Positions 24,609-36,650 of a stretch of DNA of 64,000 nt are shown piece after piece. The notes beneath the pieces were generated by a model, which did not search any database, was not told where the DNA came from, and saw nothing but the letters and a program-made list of their open reading frames with translations. The DNA is taken from assembly GCF_030272615.1 (NCBI RefSeq), contig NC_081415.1, forward strand, positions 625,705,740-625,769,739, written 5' to 3'. The translations under genes were made by a program, and so were the position numbers. The DNA is from Cryptomeria japonica (lineage: Eukaryota > Streptophyta > Pinopsida > Cupressales > Cupressaceae). Each line of letters opens with the position of its first letter. Positions within the stretch are counted from its first letter, which is position 1.

Positions 24609-24955
24609 CTAATACTTCTGGTAATTTGTGACAACTGATTCACCCCCCCCCCCCCCTCTCAGTTGTCTTTTGGTTATTTGAGTTGTCTAACAACATCTAC
24701 CTCCAAGAGGAGTTTCTTGAACAAATATAGTATCTTGATGAAGGATGACCCGCATTTGACCCAATGAGAGGGGGGAAGTTTATAATAGATACACATTTCC
24801 AAGTGAAGAAGAGGTTGTAGCCAAGGACTTACACCTCTTGCATAAGAGAGAATCCTTGAGCAAAAAATAACTTCACACAAGGAATGACATCAAATCATAA
24901 GAAAACACCACTCACAAAGGAAAAGTAGATCCTTAGGAAGGAGAGAGATATATAT

Positions 24956-26591
24956 TGTTAGCAAATTGGAGGAATTGATTATGTGTTGCATTGATTTTTT
25001 GTCATTGATGGCAACACCAATTGTTTTGGTTGTTTACCGGTTTCCGGTAGGTTCTGGTAGAGCAGTTGGATTATCATATTGATCTGGTATGCTTTGATTT
25101 TTGGAATTGGTTTGGATCTATCATTCATGCTATTCAGATGTGTATCATGATCAGCTGGTTCAGGATTTGATGACTCAGGAGCTATCATTTGTTCTAGTAA
25201 GCTATTTGGTCACCGGTAATGGTTCTACCGACAGAGCTTTGTTAAAGAACTTTTGATGCACATGATAAATTGTGTTGGTGTGGCTTCTAGAAGGCTTTCA
25301 GGATGCTAGTGGTTATCTTGTTCATGTTCATGTTGATCGGTGGTGTTGGATCTGGATCCAGACCTAATGCTATCTTATTTGGCTAGGTTATGGACTAGTT
25401 TATGTAACGTGTTGGTGGATGATCCTGATGCATTTTCGGTTGGATCTATTGATTGGATTATTTTGTTTCCGGTAGGTTCTGGTAGAGCAGTTGGATTATC
25501 ATATTGATCTGGTATGCTTTGATTTTTGGAATTGGTTTGGATCTATCATTCATGCTATTCAGATGTGTATCATGATCAGCTGGTTCAGGATTTGATGACT
25601 CAGGAGCTATCATTTGTTCTAGTAAGCTATTTGGTCACTGGTAATGGTTCTACCGACAGAGCTTTGTTAAAGAACTTTTGATGCACATGATAAATTGTGT
25701 TGGTGTGGCTTCTAGAAGGCTTTTAGGATGCTAGTGGTTATCTTGTTCATGTTCATGTTGATCGGTGGTGTTGGATCTGGATCCAGACCTAATGCTATCT
25801 TATTTGGCTAGGTTATGGACTAGTTTATGTAACGTGTTGGTGGATGATCCTGATGCATTTTCGGTTGGATCTATTGATTGGATTATTTTGTTTCGATCTT
25901 AAGATGACTTGGTTGATCATTGGATTGTGGGTTTATGTTATGAATTTATTGTATTATTTTTTATTTGGATGACCTAATTGTTTAGGTCCCGGGTTGGTAT
26001 AAATATGATGTAAGATCTCTTTGTAGATCATGGGCATATTCATAGGATTAAGGTTATGGGATTATCTGTGTGCGAATTAGGTTGTAATTATATGCAAATG
26101 TTTTGGTTGATCATAAGTGATCGAATTGGGTTTGTGAAAGAGGTTTAAGACCTTCGGTACTGAGCTTAACTAGAAATGTATTCAAGCATAGGAGATGCTA
26201 TTCTTGTAGTTCACTCTTCTTTCTGGATTGTAGTTTGGATTTATTTTGTAGTTAGTGAGTCTCCTTTTGTAATGAGCAGTGCACTCTAGGTTGTTGGCCT
26301 TCTTGCATGTGTAGGCCCCTCTTTTGTAATCACATACTTACTACAAAAGTATTATTTGACTGCGGGTAGGCTTCCCACCATGGTTTTTGCTTTTACCAAG
26401 TTTTCCACATACAAATATTGGTGTTATCTTTTGTGGATGGTTGGTAAATATTTTGTGGATTATATTTGTGCTTAACTATTTTATTTGCTATTCTGATATT
26501 TGGTTTATGTATTCTGGTAATAGGGTTTTAATGCTTAAAGTTCTATATGTTCTACCAAAATGTTCTACCGGAATGTTAATCAGTGTTCTAC
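24956..26591 (+). repeat. 5' LTR of copia element E, first part
   Basis: Starts TGTTAGCAAATTGG and aligns with LTR D. TATAAATA at 25998-26005 is the likely promoter. The LTR breaks off at 26591 where the minus-strand element N is inserted, and resumes after 60253 with AATCTATTAACAATTG, ending in GTCTAACA before an iMet-type primer site. The break carries CTAC on both sides (26588-26591 and 60254-60257). Confidence 0.85.
25041..25890 (+). repeat. Two head-to-tail copies of a 425-bp unit inside the E LTR
   Basis: Unit 1 is 25041-25465 and unit 2 is 25466-25890, both beginning TTTCCGGTAGGTTC (position 25466 for unit 2) and ending GGATTATTTTG. I see two base differences by eye (CACCGG/CACTGG and CTTTCAGG/CTTTTAGG), so the duplication is young. 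A partial TTTC follows unit 2. LTR D has one copy. Confidence 0.93.
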
Positions 26592-26918
26592 TGGAATGTT
26601 AAATTTTAACCTTATTATAACATGCATTCACCAACTAGTAAACTGGTACATATATAATTGAAACAAGTAAAGCAATCAATAAAATAATCACACAAATGAA
26701 TACCATAACACATAAAATTATATGTGGAAAACCTCAAAGAGAAAAAACTATGATGGGATTTGTGACCCACAATATCAATCCACTAGCCATATGAAAAGAT
26801 ATTACATAATATGGGGGCTTGCACATGCAGGAAGGCTTACAGCCGAGAGCACACTGCTCAACACAAAACATCCTCACTAACTATAGTCACTTTGAATAAC
26901 AACATAAGACTGAACTCA
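26592..26918 (-). repeat. 3' LTR of element N, outer part
   Basis: Matches 59372-59748 in order. About 40 bp just inside the LTR end are missing here (TGGAATG directly followed by TTAAATTTTAACC). It includes the conserved GGGATTTGTGACCCACAATA block. Its last 18 bases are one copy of the LINE's TSD. It continues at 45330. Confidence 0.85.
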
Positions 26919-26933
26919 CATTGTTGTTAGGAG

Positions 26934-28660
26934 ATGGAGCTGGGAGGAACAGTAAGCGACAATGGGAGAACTCAAAATTCAAATTCTTTGAAAGGTGGGA
27001 ACTCTGGTTCCAATGGTGGGAGTGGCCAGAACGAAGTTGCTGGTCCTATGGGAGAGAAGGACAAGCCTCTGGATATTCTGAAGGCTGTTGACATTCCATA
27101 GTCTGATGGTACTCTGCCAGAGAAGAAAGCTGGTTCTGGGTTTTCGGGGGAGGGGTCCAGTGGGGGTTCCAGCCCATGTGAAGTGCCCTTGGAGAATGGA
27201 AAAGAATCTAGAAAATGGTCATCCTTTTTTGGAACAAAACCATCTAGTAAATCCTCTTTACCTCCTATCAATAATATTTTTGATCCAACTGGTAGAAAGT
27301 TCACTATCTCTATCCCTGATCTGGTTCTTGATCATAATATAAATAGCATGTCGAACTCTCTGGTAGGCAAATTTATGGGTTCCTGCCCAAACATTGAAGT
27401 TGTTAGGGTTTACGTCAAATGGAAATGGGCTCTGAAGGGTAACATTGAAATCTCAGCATTGCCTAAAGGCCTCCTTTCTTTTACTTTCTCATGTGAAGAA
27501 GATAAATTAAGGATACTTTGTGGAAGTCCTTGGATGGTAGGAAGGACAGCCTTGGTCCTTCAAAAATGACATCCGAACCTGAATATGAATGACTCTCTTT
27601 TGACACAAGTTCCAATTTGGGTAAAGTTACCAGGCCTACCTCTTGAATATTGGGCAGAAAGTATCTTCTCAAGAATAGCAAGTTCCTTTGGTGAACTCCT
27701 CTCGATAGACCTAGTTATAGAATCTAAAAGGAGACTCACTCATGCTAGGTTTTGTGTAGGGATAGCTCATGATGCAGATATGCCGGAACAGATAGATATA
27801 GTTTCAAAGTTGGGGACATGGAAACAACAAATAGAATATGAATCTATCCCCTTTGCCTACTTTCATTGCAAGAAAGTAGGCCACTGGGAAAAATCTTGTC
27901 CTGTCAAGCCTAAAGGAGAGCTCAAGCAGACTAAACCCCTGGGTGAAAGTAAAAAGGTTCTAGAAAAAAAGGTTTGGCAAGTTAAAAAATCAGAAAATAA
28001 GGAAGCTGACATTGTTGACAACAACTATTTTGAACCCTTGGGGGAAAATAAGGAAGTTGTCTCCTCAACGTCCGTTCTAATACAGGAAGTATTGAGGAAA
28101 GATTCAGCAAAAGTTAACAACCCCGTAACAGAGCAGATCCGAATAGAGGAATTGATAGAACAGACTGTATCCTCAAAAGATATAGCCAAAGTGGTAATTG
28201 CTGACACTTTTGCTGGTAAAGAAATGCAAAATAAAGAGGAACAACCTGAGGAAGGGGAGATCACTGGCTCCCAAGAAGAGAAGATTGACTCATCCCCATT
28301 TATGAATAATACCGAAATGCACAAAAATGTACTATATTGGGTATGAACCTTTCAGATTCAGATCATTCCATAACCCCTAAATGGGGCAATGAAGATGAAA
28401 TATCCAGACTCCTCAAAAATTCTGAAGTGATTCTTGAGGAAGAAGCTGACTGGAAAATTCCAAAATACAGGAACAAGAAAGGTTCCACTCCCTCGGCTTC
28501 ACAACTTAGGAAATCCAGCAGAATTGCTCAAGTTGATGTTGGGTACATTTCCTCTTCCCCAGGGCGACCTTCTAATCACAAAGTTAGAGACAAGGAGGCC
28601 AGTAAGAACATTGTAGATGGGACTGAGAAAACTCTTAAGGAGTTAGGAATCGGTAAGTAA
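26934..28660 (+). pseudogene. LINE ORF1 protein (DUF4283-like plus zinc knuckle)
   Basis: RNA-binding partner of the LINE reverse transcriptase. One frame runs from ATG 26934 to 28346 with nonsense codons at 27099 (TAG) and 27567 (TGA). A second frame (28337-28660) carries a basic C-terminal end (SASQLRKSSRIAQ), so there is a frameshift near 28340. A DUF4283-like segment occupies about 27340-27570 (LVGKFMG, WALKGNIEISALPKGLLSF, GSPWMVG). Then comes WVKLPGLPLEYW, typical of plant LINE ORF1. A CCHC knuckle lies near 27860-27905 (HCKKVGHWEKSC), with Tyr where its first Cys should be. It is followed by a Lys/Glu-rich tail. ORF2 starts three bases after the second frame closes. Confidence 0.85.
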
Positions 28661-28662
28661 CT

Positions 28663-31600
28663 ATGAAGATTATCTCTTAGAATATTAGGGGACTTAATAA
28701 TCCTCATTAACATGATATTATTAGGAATATGATAAGGGACAGTAAACCTGATGTTTTTCTAATTCAAGAGACCAAAATGAGCAGAGAAAAAGTTGAAACT
28801 CTAAAGTTTTTTAAAAATGGGAGTATTAGTGGTGGAAGCTCAGAAGGTGCTTCAGGAGGTATAGCTACTATGTGGAATCTCAATAGTGTTAAAGGACATG
28901 TTCTTATTCAAGAAAAAAATTTCTCTTGCATTAGATTTGATAATTTAAAAGATGGAACATCATGGGTCCTCACCAACATATATGCACCCAACACCTTGAA
29001 AGCTAGAAACTCCTTCTGGAAAAAACTTATAGAAACTAGGGACAATTTCAAGAATTTCTGTTGGCTGGTCATGGGAGACTTGAATACTCCTTTGAGAGAG
29101 GAGGAAAAGTTTGGTGGAAGCCCCTCTCAGTTTGAAAGTAGGTTGGCCCTTATGGATTTCATAAATACTCAAGCTCTCAACGATGTGGAGATGCAGGGAT
29201 GCAATTACACATGGACTAATAGGAGAACTAGCAATGATCTTATCCAAGTTCGCCTTGATAGGGCTCTTATTTCTGATGACTGGTTTAAACATTATTTTTG
29301 CTCCCTGTTTGCTCACATCCAGGTTGGGTCTGATCATTTTCCCATCACTCTCTTTGTTGATCCTATTAATAGAAGAAGACATTTTCCTTTTAGATTTGAA
29401 AAAATGTGGCTTCATCACCTTGTTATCACTTGTAATATTCAGAATTGGTGGAATATCCAAGTTGAGGGCACTGCTATGTACAAAGTTGTCAAGAAACTCA
29501 AAAGTGTTAAGGACAATATAAGAATATGGAATAAATCCAGTTTCAAGAACATATTTGAGGCCAAAGGTAAAGTCTAGGATGACCTCAAGAAAATACAAGT
29601 CCAAATTCAGAAGGATGGTTTCTCTACTGTGTCTATTGCTGAAGAAAACGAGACCCTTAAAAAATACCATGAAATCATTGCTAAAGAGGAAACTTTTTGG
29701 AAACAGAGATCAAGATGCACTTGGCTAAAGGAAGGAGATAGGAATACAAGATTCTTTCATATGTCGACTATCAAACGTAAAGTGGCAAACAGGATCACTA
29801 AACTGGTAGTGGACAGTGGGAGCTGGTTAAGGAGGAAGAGATAAGGAATGAGGCCAAAAGGTACTTCTCGGATCTTCTAAGGAGGGATCACAGGTTGGAT
29901 GCTGATGCTCAATCTTCCTTTCTTCAAAATATTCCTAGCCTCATTAATGAGTAGATGAATGCCTCCCTTTCTTCCATACCTTCGATCATGGAAATAAAAA
30001 ATGTTGTTTTTTCCTTTGATGGTAATAAAGCTCCTGGTCCAGATGGCTTCCCCATGTTCTTCTTCCAAGATTTCTAGGACATTGTAGGGAAAGATGTTTC
30101 CAATGGGGTTAAGGAATTTTTTGGGGCTAGAAGACTTCTGAAAGAAATTAATGGCACTTTCATTGCACTTATTCCCAAAATTCAAGGTGCTGACTCCATG
30201 GACAAATTCAGACCAATCAGCTTATGTAACTCATTTTATAAGATTATCTCCAAGGTTCTTACTACCAGAATCCTAACTGTCCTTCCCTCTTTGATTAAAC
30301 ATCAGCAAAATGGTTTTGTCCCAAGAAGACAAATTCTTGACTCCATTATTACTGTCCATGAGAATATTCATTCTCTTGTAAGGGGCAAGAAACAAGGTCT
30401 CATCCTCAAGCTTGATCTCTCTAAGGCCTATGACCGGGTTGATTGGTCTTTTCTTGTGAAGGTTCTTGTGGCTTATGGCTTCTCCTCCAAATGTGTTGAC
30501 CTCTTTAGTCAGCTTATTACCTCAGCCTCTTTTGTTGTTCTTGTCAATGGATCACCATCCCCCTTCTTCCAAGCATCTAGATGATTGAGGCAAGGGGATC
30601 CCATTTCCCCTATCCTCTTCATTATTATGGCTGAATGTTTTGGTAGGTATATGGAAAGCATGGTGATGCAAGGATCTTTTAAGGGAATTCAACCTTCTTC
30701 TACTGATCATACCTGTTCTCACCAACAGTTTGTGGACGATACCATTGTCATGGGGGAATCAAGTATCTTAGAAGCTAGAACCCTGAAGGACACTCTTTGT
30801 AAGTTTGCCTCTGCATCTTGTCAGCTCATTAATTGGGTCAAAAGTGAAGTTTTTTTTATCAATACTCCAAAGAGAAGAAAACATAGAATCAGTAGAATTT
30901 TGGAATGTCGGATTGCTGATCTTCCTACAACTTATCTTGGCCTCCCATTGGTCGTTGCTCCTCCTCATTCTTTTTGGAGCTCCCTGGTGGATAAATTTCA
31001 TAAAAAGCTAGCTGGTTGGAAAGGAGCCCTTTTAAGTCAGGCTGGAAAGCTTCAACTTCTAAAGGCTTCCCTTCAAAGCATACCTATCTATGCCCTCAGC
31101 CTTTTCAGAATTCCAGTAAAGTATGTTGATGCTATTGAAAAAATTCAAAGAAATTTTCTCTGGTCAGGGGTTGAGGAAAAGAAAAGAATGTCTCTCGTGG
31201 CTTGGGATCAAGTATGCAGACCGAAAAGTAAAGGTGGTCTGGGACTGAGAAGAATCCAGACCCTAAATGAAGCTTTCCTATCTAAATAGGTTTGGAGAAT
31301 GTTCCACTCAGATAGTGAATGGTGTAAAATCTGGAGAAGTAAGTATTCTCTTCTATCCTCTTCTCTTTCCTCTTTTATCAATTCTGATATTAGCATGAAT
31401 GGGTCCCATATCTGGAATCATGCCTTTAAGTGTAGAGACAACATTGCTAAAGGGGTTATATGGAAAGTAGGTAATGGCAAAAAAATTAAATTCTAGGAAG
31501 ATCCCTGGATTTTTGATAAATCTTTGATTGACATCCCAAAATGGGCCCCTTATGCCTCCTCCTGTATTAGAACTTTTGGTCCTTTAGTTGAAGGGTATTG

Positions 31601-32809
31601 AATAGGAAATAAATGGCAGAATATTGAAAGTATCCACCCAAACCTTATTAAGCTTAAAAACCATATGTCATCGGTCTAGTTGAATAAAGAGGAAGACTCC
31701 CTCATTTGGAAATATGAACCTAAAGGTAATATTACTGTCTCTTCTATGTATGGTGTTCTCTCCCCTGCCCCTCCTAAAAATCCTTTTTGGTCTAAAGCTT
31801 GGATTAAGGGTCTAGTTCCTAAAATCAATTTTTTCTATTGGACTATTCTTCAAAATAAAATCTTGACCTTAGATAACCTAAAGGGCAATGGTTTTTCTTT
31901 CCCTAATAGATGTGCTCTATGTCTTGAGAAGGAAGAGTCTGTGGACCATCTGGCCATCCACTGTTCCTATTCTGCTTCTATCTGGGAAAGATTTCTTAAG
32001 ATTTTTTGCATTGATTGGGTGTTTCCTAACACTATCAGTGATTTTTTCTACTCCTGGAATTATCATTGGTCTAACTCCTTTTTGAGAAGTCTATGGCAGC
32101 TATCTCTCCCTCACATTCTGTGGGGGTTATGGAAAGAAAGAAACAATCGTATTTTCAGGGACAGTTCTTTTACTCAGGATATTGTTTTCCAAAAAATAAA
32201 ATGGGCTATAGTGGAGAACATTAGGATCATTTGGACCCCCTAGTTTTTGGCCAACCCTTTGGAATCTCATATTTTAAGTTCCTGGAGTTTGAAGATTGCT
32301 GACAATTTTGATCCCAAGCAAAACAAAAGATTAGAAGCAAGATGGCAAACTCCCCCTCATGGTTGGTTCAAAGTCAATTTTGATGGTGCTGCAAAAGGTA
32401 ATCCGGGCCCTGTGGGATGTGGAGCTATTCTTAGAGATGATAAAGGTATATGTAAGGAAATGATTATTGTTCCAATAAGAAGCCAAACAAACCACAAGGC
32501 AAAAGCAATGGCAGCTCTCCAAGGCATTCTCCTCGCAAAAAGATGGAATTTCCCCTACCTATGGATTGAAGGGGACTCTAACAACATCATTAAATGCCTC
32601 AAGGGGACCTCTAAGCCCTCATGGTCTATCAATAACATTATAAAGGTTGCTAGAGACCTCATTAACACTTCTGAGAAAAGTTTCATATCTAATATTTACC
32701 GTGAAGCTAATGGTTCTGCTGACTGGGCAACCAATGTGGCAGTCAATCAAGATGAATTGATTACTTGGAAGGGAGAACAGGGCCTCCAAGAAGATGTCAG
32801 ATTAATCAT
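28663..32809 (+). pseudogene. LINE ORF2: endonuclease, reverse transcriptase, zf-RVT, RNase H (5' part)
   Basis: Copies LINE RNA into DNA at a nicked target. The start ATG at 28663 opens MKIIS, then a nonsense codon. Endonuclease motifs: IQETKM (about 28765), MGDLNTPLREEE (about 29071) and GSDHFPI (about 29330). Reverse transcriptase motifs: FRPISLCNSFYKII (about 30210), LDLSKAYDRVDW (about 30410), QGDPISPILF (about 30595) and FVDDT (about 30730). A zinc-knuckle RVT domain (CALCLEKEESVDHL, about 31912) and RNase H (FDGAAKGNPGP, about 32379; IEGDSNN, about 32566) follow. RNase H has Lys where the catalytic Glu is expected (KAKAMAAL). A frameshift lies near 29830 and there are about ten nonsense codons. 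At 32809 the frame is cut by the Tat-like insertion and continues at 44283. Confidence 0.93.
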
Positions 32810-33590
32810 TGTAGACACCCAAAATTGTTCAGTCTAATTAAATAAATATTTTATTTATTTAATTATCTAAGCTTAATTCTTCTAGTAATTAAATAAATCT
32901 CTATTTATTTAATTAATTCATTTATCCTCTTCTAGCCTTATTTCTCATTTAAATAAATACATTTATTTATTTAAATTATTCTTTTCCTAAATTAAATAAA
33001 TATCTTATTTATTTAATTGATCTCACTTCTTCTATTAATTAAATAAATCTTTATTTATTTAATTAATTCATTAACCTTTTCTACCCATGACACATGCCAT
33101 TCATCTCTTAATTCATACACTACCTACCCCTTTCATTATTTTATTATTTCTTTTACCTACCCTCTAATCATAGCCGACCTCCTTTTACACCTTTCAATCT
33201 TATCCCTCCATTTCATATAGTGTTTTCTATATAAGAAGATACTTACTTCATTATCAAACCCTAATCAATCATTCTAACTACTTGATCAATTGACTACTTG
33301 GCATATGCGATCCTACTTGCAACCACATTCCGTTCTTTGTTGAGCTCTTGTGCACATAAAATCTGAGAGCAAATACATCAAACAAGATCAATGGAGATAG
33401 GAAGAATGGAGATCCAAACCCTATTGGACATGTGATGGTATAATCTTTGTGATTTCGTTTGATTTGCATTGTCTTAGGTAATCTTCATATGTTATGGTGG
33501 ATCTTTGTTGTTGTTAGGCTAGGGTTTTGTGGTTGAATTCATTTAGCCTTTCAATATCGTTATTATTGTTATCCATTTTCACCATATACA
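32810..33590 (+). repeat. 5' LTR of the Tat-like element
   Basis: TGTAGACACC to ACCATATACA. AT-rich TTAATTAAATAAATC repeats fill the first 260 bp. TATATAAG at 33228-33235 is the probable TATA box. The LTR start adds a few in-frame codons and a stop to the interrupted RNase H, so the apparent C-terminus of that frame (ending at 32837) is LTR-encoded. Confidence 0.93.
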
Positions 33591-33740
33591 TTTTGGCAAG
33601 CCCCGTGGGACATGGATTTTTGTTAGATCTGTATTTTTTTTGCAGATTTTTCTAACCCTATATTGTTGTTTTGTAAAACAATTTGGAGAATAATCTTGTG
33701 CAGCTAGGGTTTTGGACACAAAATCAAGATCTTGGAGAGA

Positions 33741-34575
33741 TTTGATCATATCTCACAAAAAGATCAGAAATTTTGCACCAAATTGTTTTTGCAGGTTCAG
33801 GAAAGTATCAGGAGCTCTCAATACAAAATTCAGAATTTTTGGAGCACATTTTCATTTTCTATGAATTTTTTATGATTTTTCATAAAAAATTAATTTTGAG
33901 AGAAAATGAGAGAATTTTTTGGATTTTCTTACATTTTTGGAAATATCTCATAATTGTACATAGGATCTGTTCTTTGTGATTTTAATTTTGATGCAAAATA
34001 TTTCCCTAAAAATTAGATCTTTAAAAATTAAGGTTTTTCCTTATTTTGATCAGATCTCACAAAAAGATTTGAATTTTGACATCAAATTTTTTATATAGCT
34101 CAGGAAAAGTATTAGAAGGATTCACTAAAAATTTCAGATTTTTTGGATCACTTTTTCAATTTATATGAATTTTTTATTAGTTTTCATAAAAAATTAATTT
34201 TGAGAGCAAATTAGCAAATTTTTGGGATATTCTTACATTTTTGGAGATATCTCAAAATTATAAATAGGATTTTTTTTTTGTGATTTTAAATTTGATGCAA
34301 AATTATTCCTTAAAAATCAGATCTTTGAAAATTAGGGTTTTGCATTATTTTACTCATATCTCACAAACTGCTTGGATTTGTTACAGAAATGTTTTTATGC
34401 AAGTTTGGAAGACCATCAAGACTCTCTAGTAAAAATTTCAGATTTTTTGGATCGATTTTGCATTTTATATGAATTTTTTATGATTTTTCATAAAAAATTA
34501 ATTTTTGGAGTAAATTTGCAAATTTTTTGGATTTTCTTACATTTATGGAAATCTCTTGAAATTTTACAAGTTCTA
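33741..34575 (+). repeat. Three tandem 300-bp repeats in the leader
   Basis: Each unit runs from an ATCTCACAAA start through CAGATTTTTTGGATC and ATGAATTTTTTATGATTTTT to CATAAAAAATTAATTTTG and CTTACATTTTTGGA. The CATAAA block lies at 33881, 34195 and 34489, so unit lengths are about 314 and 294 bp. The third unit is cut short near the solo LTR. Divergence between units is clear, so they are old. Confidence 0.88.
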
Positions 34576-34594
34576 TTTTTTTATGATGAATCAG

Positions 34595-35085
34595 TGTTGG
34601 ATTTTGCCAAGATCAAGAAGTCATTGAAATGTACAAGATAGAGACATAATATGGGACAAGAATAAACTGTATTCTCATTAATAGAAAATGATCAATGATT
34701 GTTCAATAGTTGTTACATACAATGTAGATGAGCCTGCTTATATAGGCAAGGCTAGGGATATGTATGAGCACACAAACATGACATGTGGCTCAATAAGAAA
34801 CAAGGGTAGGTAGGAAATAGGTGTGGGTAGGTAGGAGAAATAATATAATATTCCACATGAGGTGGATCACCCACCGAAGGTGGAATTATCACTCCACAAT
34901 AAGTGGATATGATAGTGTAATAACAAGATCAACACCATAGGAGGTGGAATTTCTCCTACACACACTATCCCAATGTGGCACAAACACCCAAGTGTCTCAT
35001 ATCCAAACTACTATGAAATGCATTATCCTAAGTAAACTTAAGTAAGTGTAATAATATCCATGATGAATAATTATTTACACCAACA
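34595..35085 (-). mobile_element. Solo LTR inserted in the Tat-like leader
   Basis: 491 bp with TSD ATCAG on both sides (34590-34594 and 35086-35090). Both ends share TGTTGG/CCAACA. A TATATAAG on the minus strand near 34735-34745 suggests minus orientation, with the LTR start TGTTGGTGTAAATAATTATT at the right. It is either a solo LTR or a very small non-autonomous element. No internal domain is visible. Confidence 0.88.
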
Positions 35086-36650
35086 ATCAGATCTTTGAAT
35101 TGGTCAACAAAATGCATTGTTGAAGGCCCCTATTTCACAAGGTCTTTTGGATCTAAAATTTACCTAACTTGTGTGCTTGCAGGAAGGGGTGATTATTTCA
35201 AACAATCCAAACTACTAATAAATCTTTGTTGTAGGTCCTTGGCAAGGGTTTTTAGATTTTTATTGTGTGCCTTGTTTTCATAGACTAGCAAACACTTCAA
35301 TTGGTGCACTAAAATTGAATCATTGTCTTTTGTGTCTTGAGAAATAGGCTCTTATTGTTTAATCTTTAGAGGGCCTATCTTCCTGTGTGGTCATTAGGAC
35401 TACTAGTGAGAAGAGAATGACCCAAGTGGTAGCAAGGAAAACACACCTCTTCCGAACCACTATAAACAATTGTATTCATGTTGAAAACGATGGATAACGT
35501 GTGCTGATTAGTTCATACCGACACTATGTCTCCCCATAAACTCGTTTGATCAAATTTATTTGATCAGTTGTAGGTCATAACCCCTACCGGCTAGGAGCCT
35601 TCTGTATTTACAGAGCTAAAAGTGCCACATGTATGACCACATGAGTGTATGCCCTTACTAGCACCTTTTTGTTTTAGAAGCCAAAATCCTTCTAGTTGTT
35701 GAGGCAGGAGGTCGGACCTCTGGTTGCGGCCCACACACATACGGTTCTTAGTAGAGATACAAAGTTCGCCACGGGGAGTTTTCGTGGGGACTGATGCTTG
35801 GCTGACCTAAGAAGTGAGTGCTGAGGGTGGAGCTAGTGAGGTCAAGCATCTAAGTATCTGCTCTGAATAGCGTAGCCTCAAGGGTAAAACCTCATGTGGG
35901 ATCAACAACTATTGTCTTGGCCAGCCATAAGAATTGTGCTTGACTTATTTTAAACATTCAAAACATTCAAGACCAAATAGCAAAACATTGTGTCTTTTGT
36001 GTCTTCAAGTGTATGCAAAACATTTTTACATCAAACAACACACTTTTCTTGGAGTCATTTTGAGTCTAAACACTTGAAAACATTGAGTCCTCATCAACAT
36101 TGTGTCCTCTTGTCACGAAAAATAGTCAAACATTTAGATTTGGTCACAACCAACAACTTCACAAATTGGAAAAATTTTACAGTCCAACAAACAAGAGCAA
36201 TCAGTTTCAGAATTCTTGAGCTTCCTAGGTTGTTTCTCCAGGTTTTAATCTAGCATTCAACTTGTCTTTGGGTCTCACAAAGTCCATCATTGCTTTACAT
36301 CTTGCATTAAATTTACATTTGTCTAAACTTGAGTCAAAAGGTCACTTGCTTGTCCTCATCATACTTTGTCAACACACTACATACAACAACATTTTGCTAA
36401 GTGGTCCCTCATCAAGGTCTATCACCTTTGGGTCTCATTTGGTCTTACTTAGAGTCCAGGTCAACTTACCTCATCAAGAGAAACTATCCTCTCTTTGGAA
36501 GTCACACCTACTCTACTACATACATACTTGGTCTTACACTTTGGACATTGCAAGTACACCTCAAATTCATTTACATTCCATCCAACTCTTGGTCTTCCAT
36601 ACTCTTTCCATCTTCATCTAGTCTCACACATCTTGGTCAATACCTAGTTC

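Larger units (their letters stand above)
20594..24692 (+). mobile_element. Solo copia LTR D, itself split by two younger solo LTRs
   Basis: Flanked by the TSD ACATC (20589-20593 and 24693-24697). The sequence begins TATTGGCC (decayed TG) and ends GTTGTCTAACA. With the two nested insertions and their TSD copies removed, about 1.2 kb remains. That remainder aligns by eye with the 5' LTR of element E, including a TATATATA at 22617-22624 and the end motif CTCTCAGTTGTC. No internal region remains, so this is a product of LTR-LTR recombination. Confidence 0.88.
33591..36650 (+). other. Leader of the Tat-like element
   Basis: No supported gene in about 2.6 kb (excluding the solo LTR). The first bases (TTTTGGCAAGCCCCGTGGGA) should include the primer-binding site, with TGGCAAGCC at 33593 the best candidate. 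It does not look like the common iMet or Asp sites. Three 300-bp repeats follow. Around 35715-35810 a GC-richer block (GGTTGCGGCCCACACACATA, CCACGGGGAGTTTTCGTGGG) could form structure, with CCACGGGGA/TTTTCGTGGG as a small hairpin. This may be a packaging or translation element. Confidence 0.6.

Noticed and set aside
28960-29670. 236-codon open frame on the minus strand
   Set aside because: It lies exactly opposite the LINE endonuclease, whose motifs are clear on the plus strand. It has no recognisable domain.
32331-32837. RNase H frame appearing to end normally at 32837
   Set aside because: The last nine or so codons and the stop are encoded by the inserted LTR (from 32810). The true continuation is at 44283.
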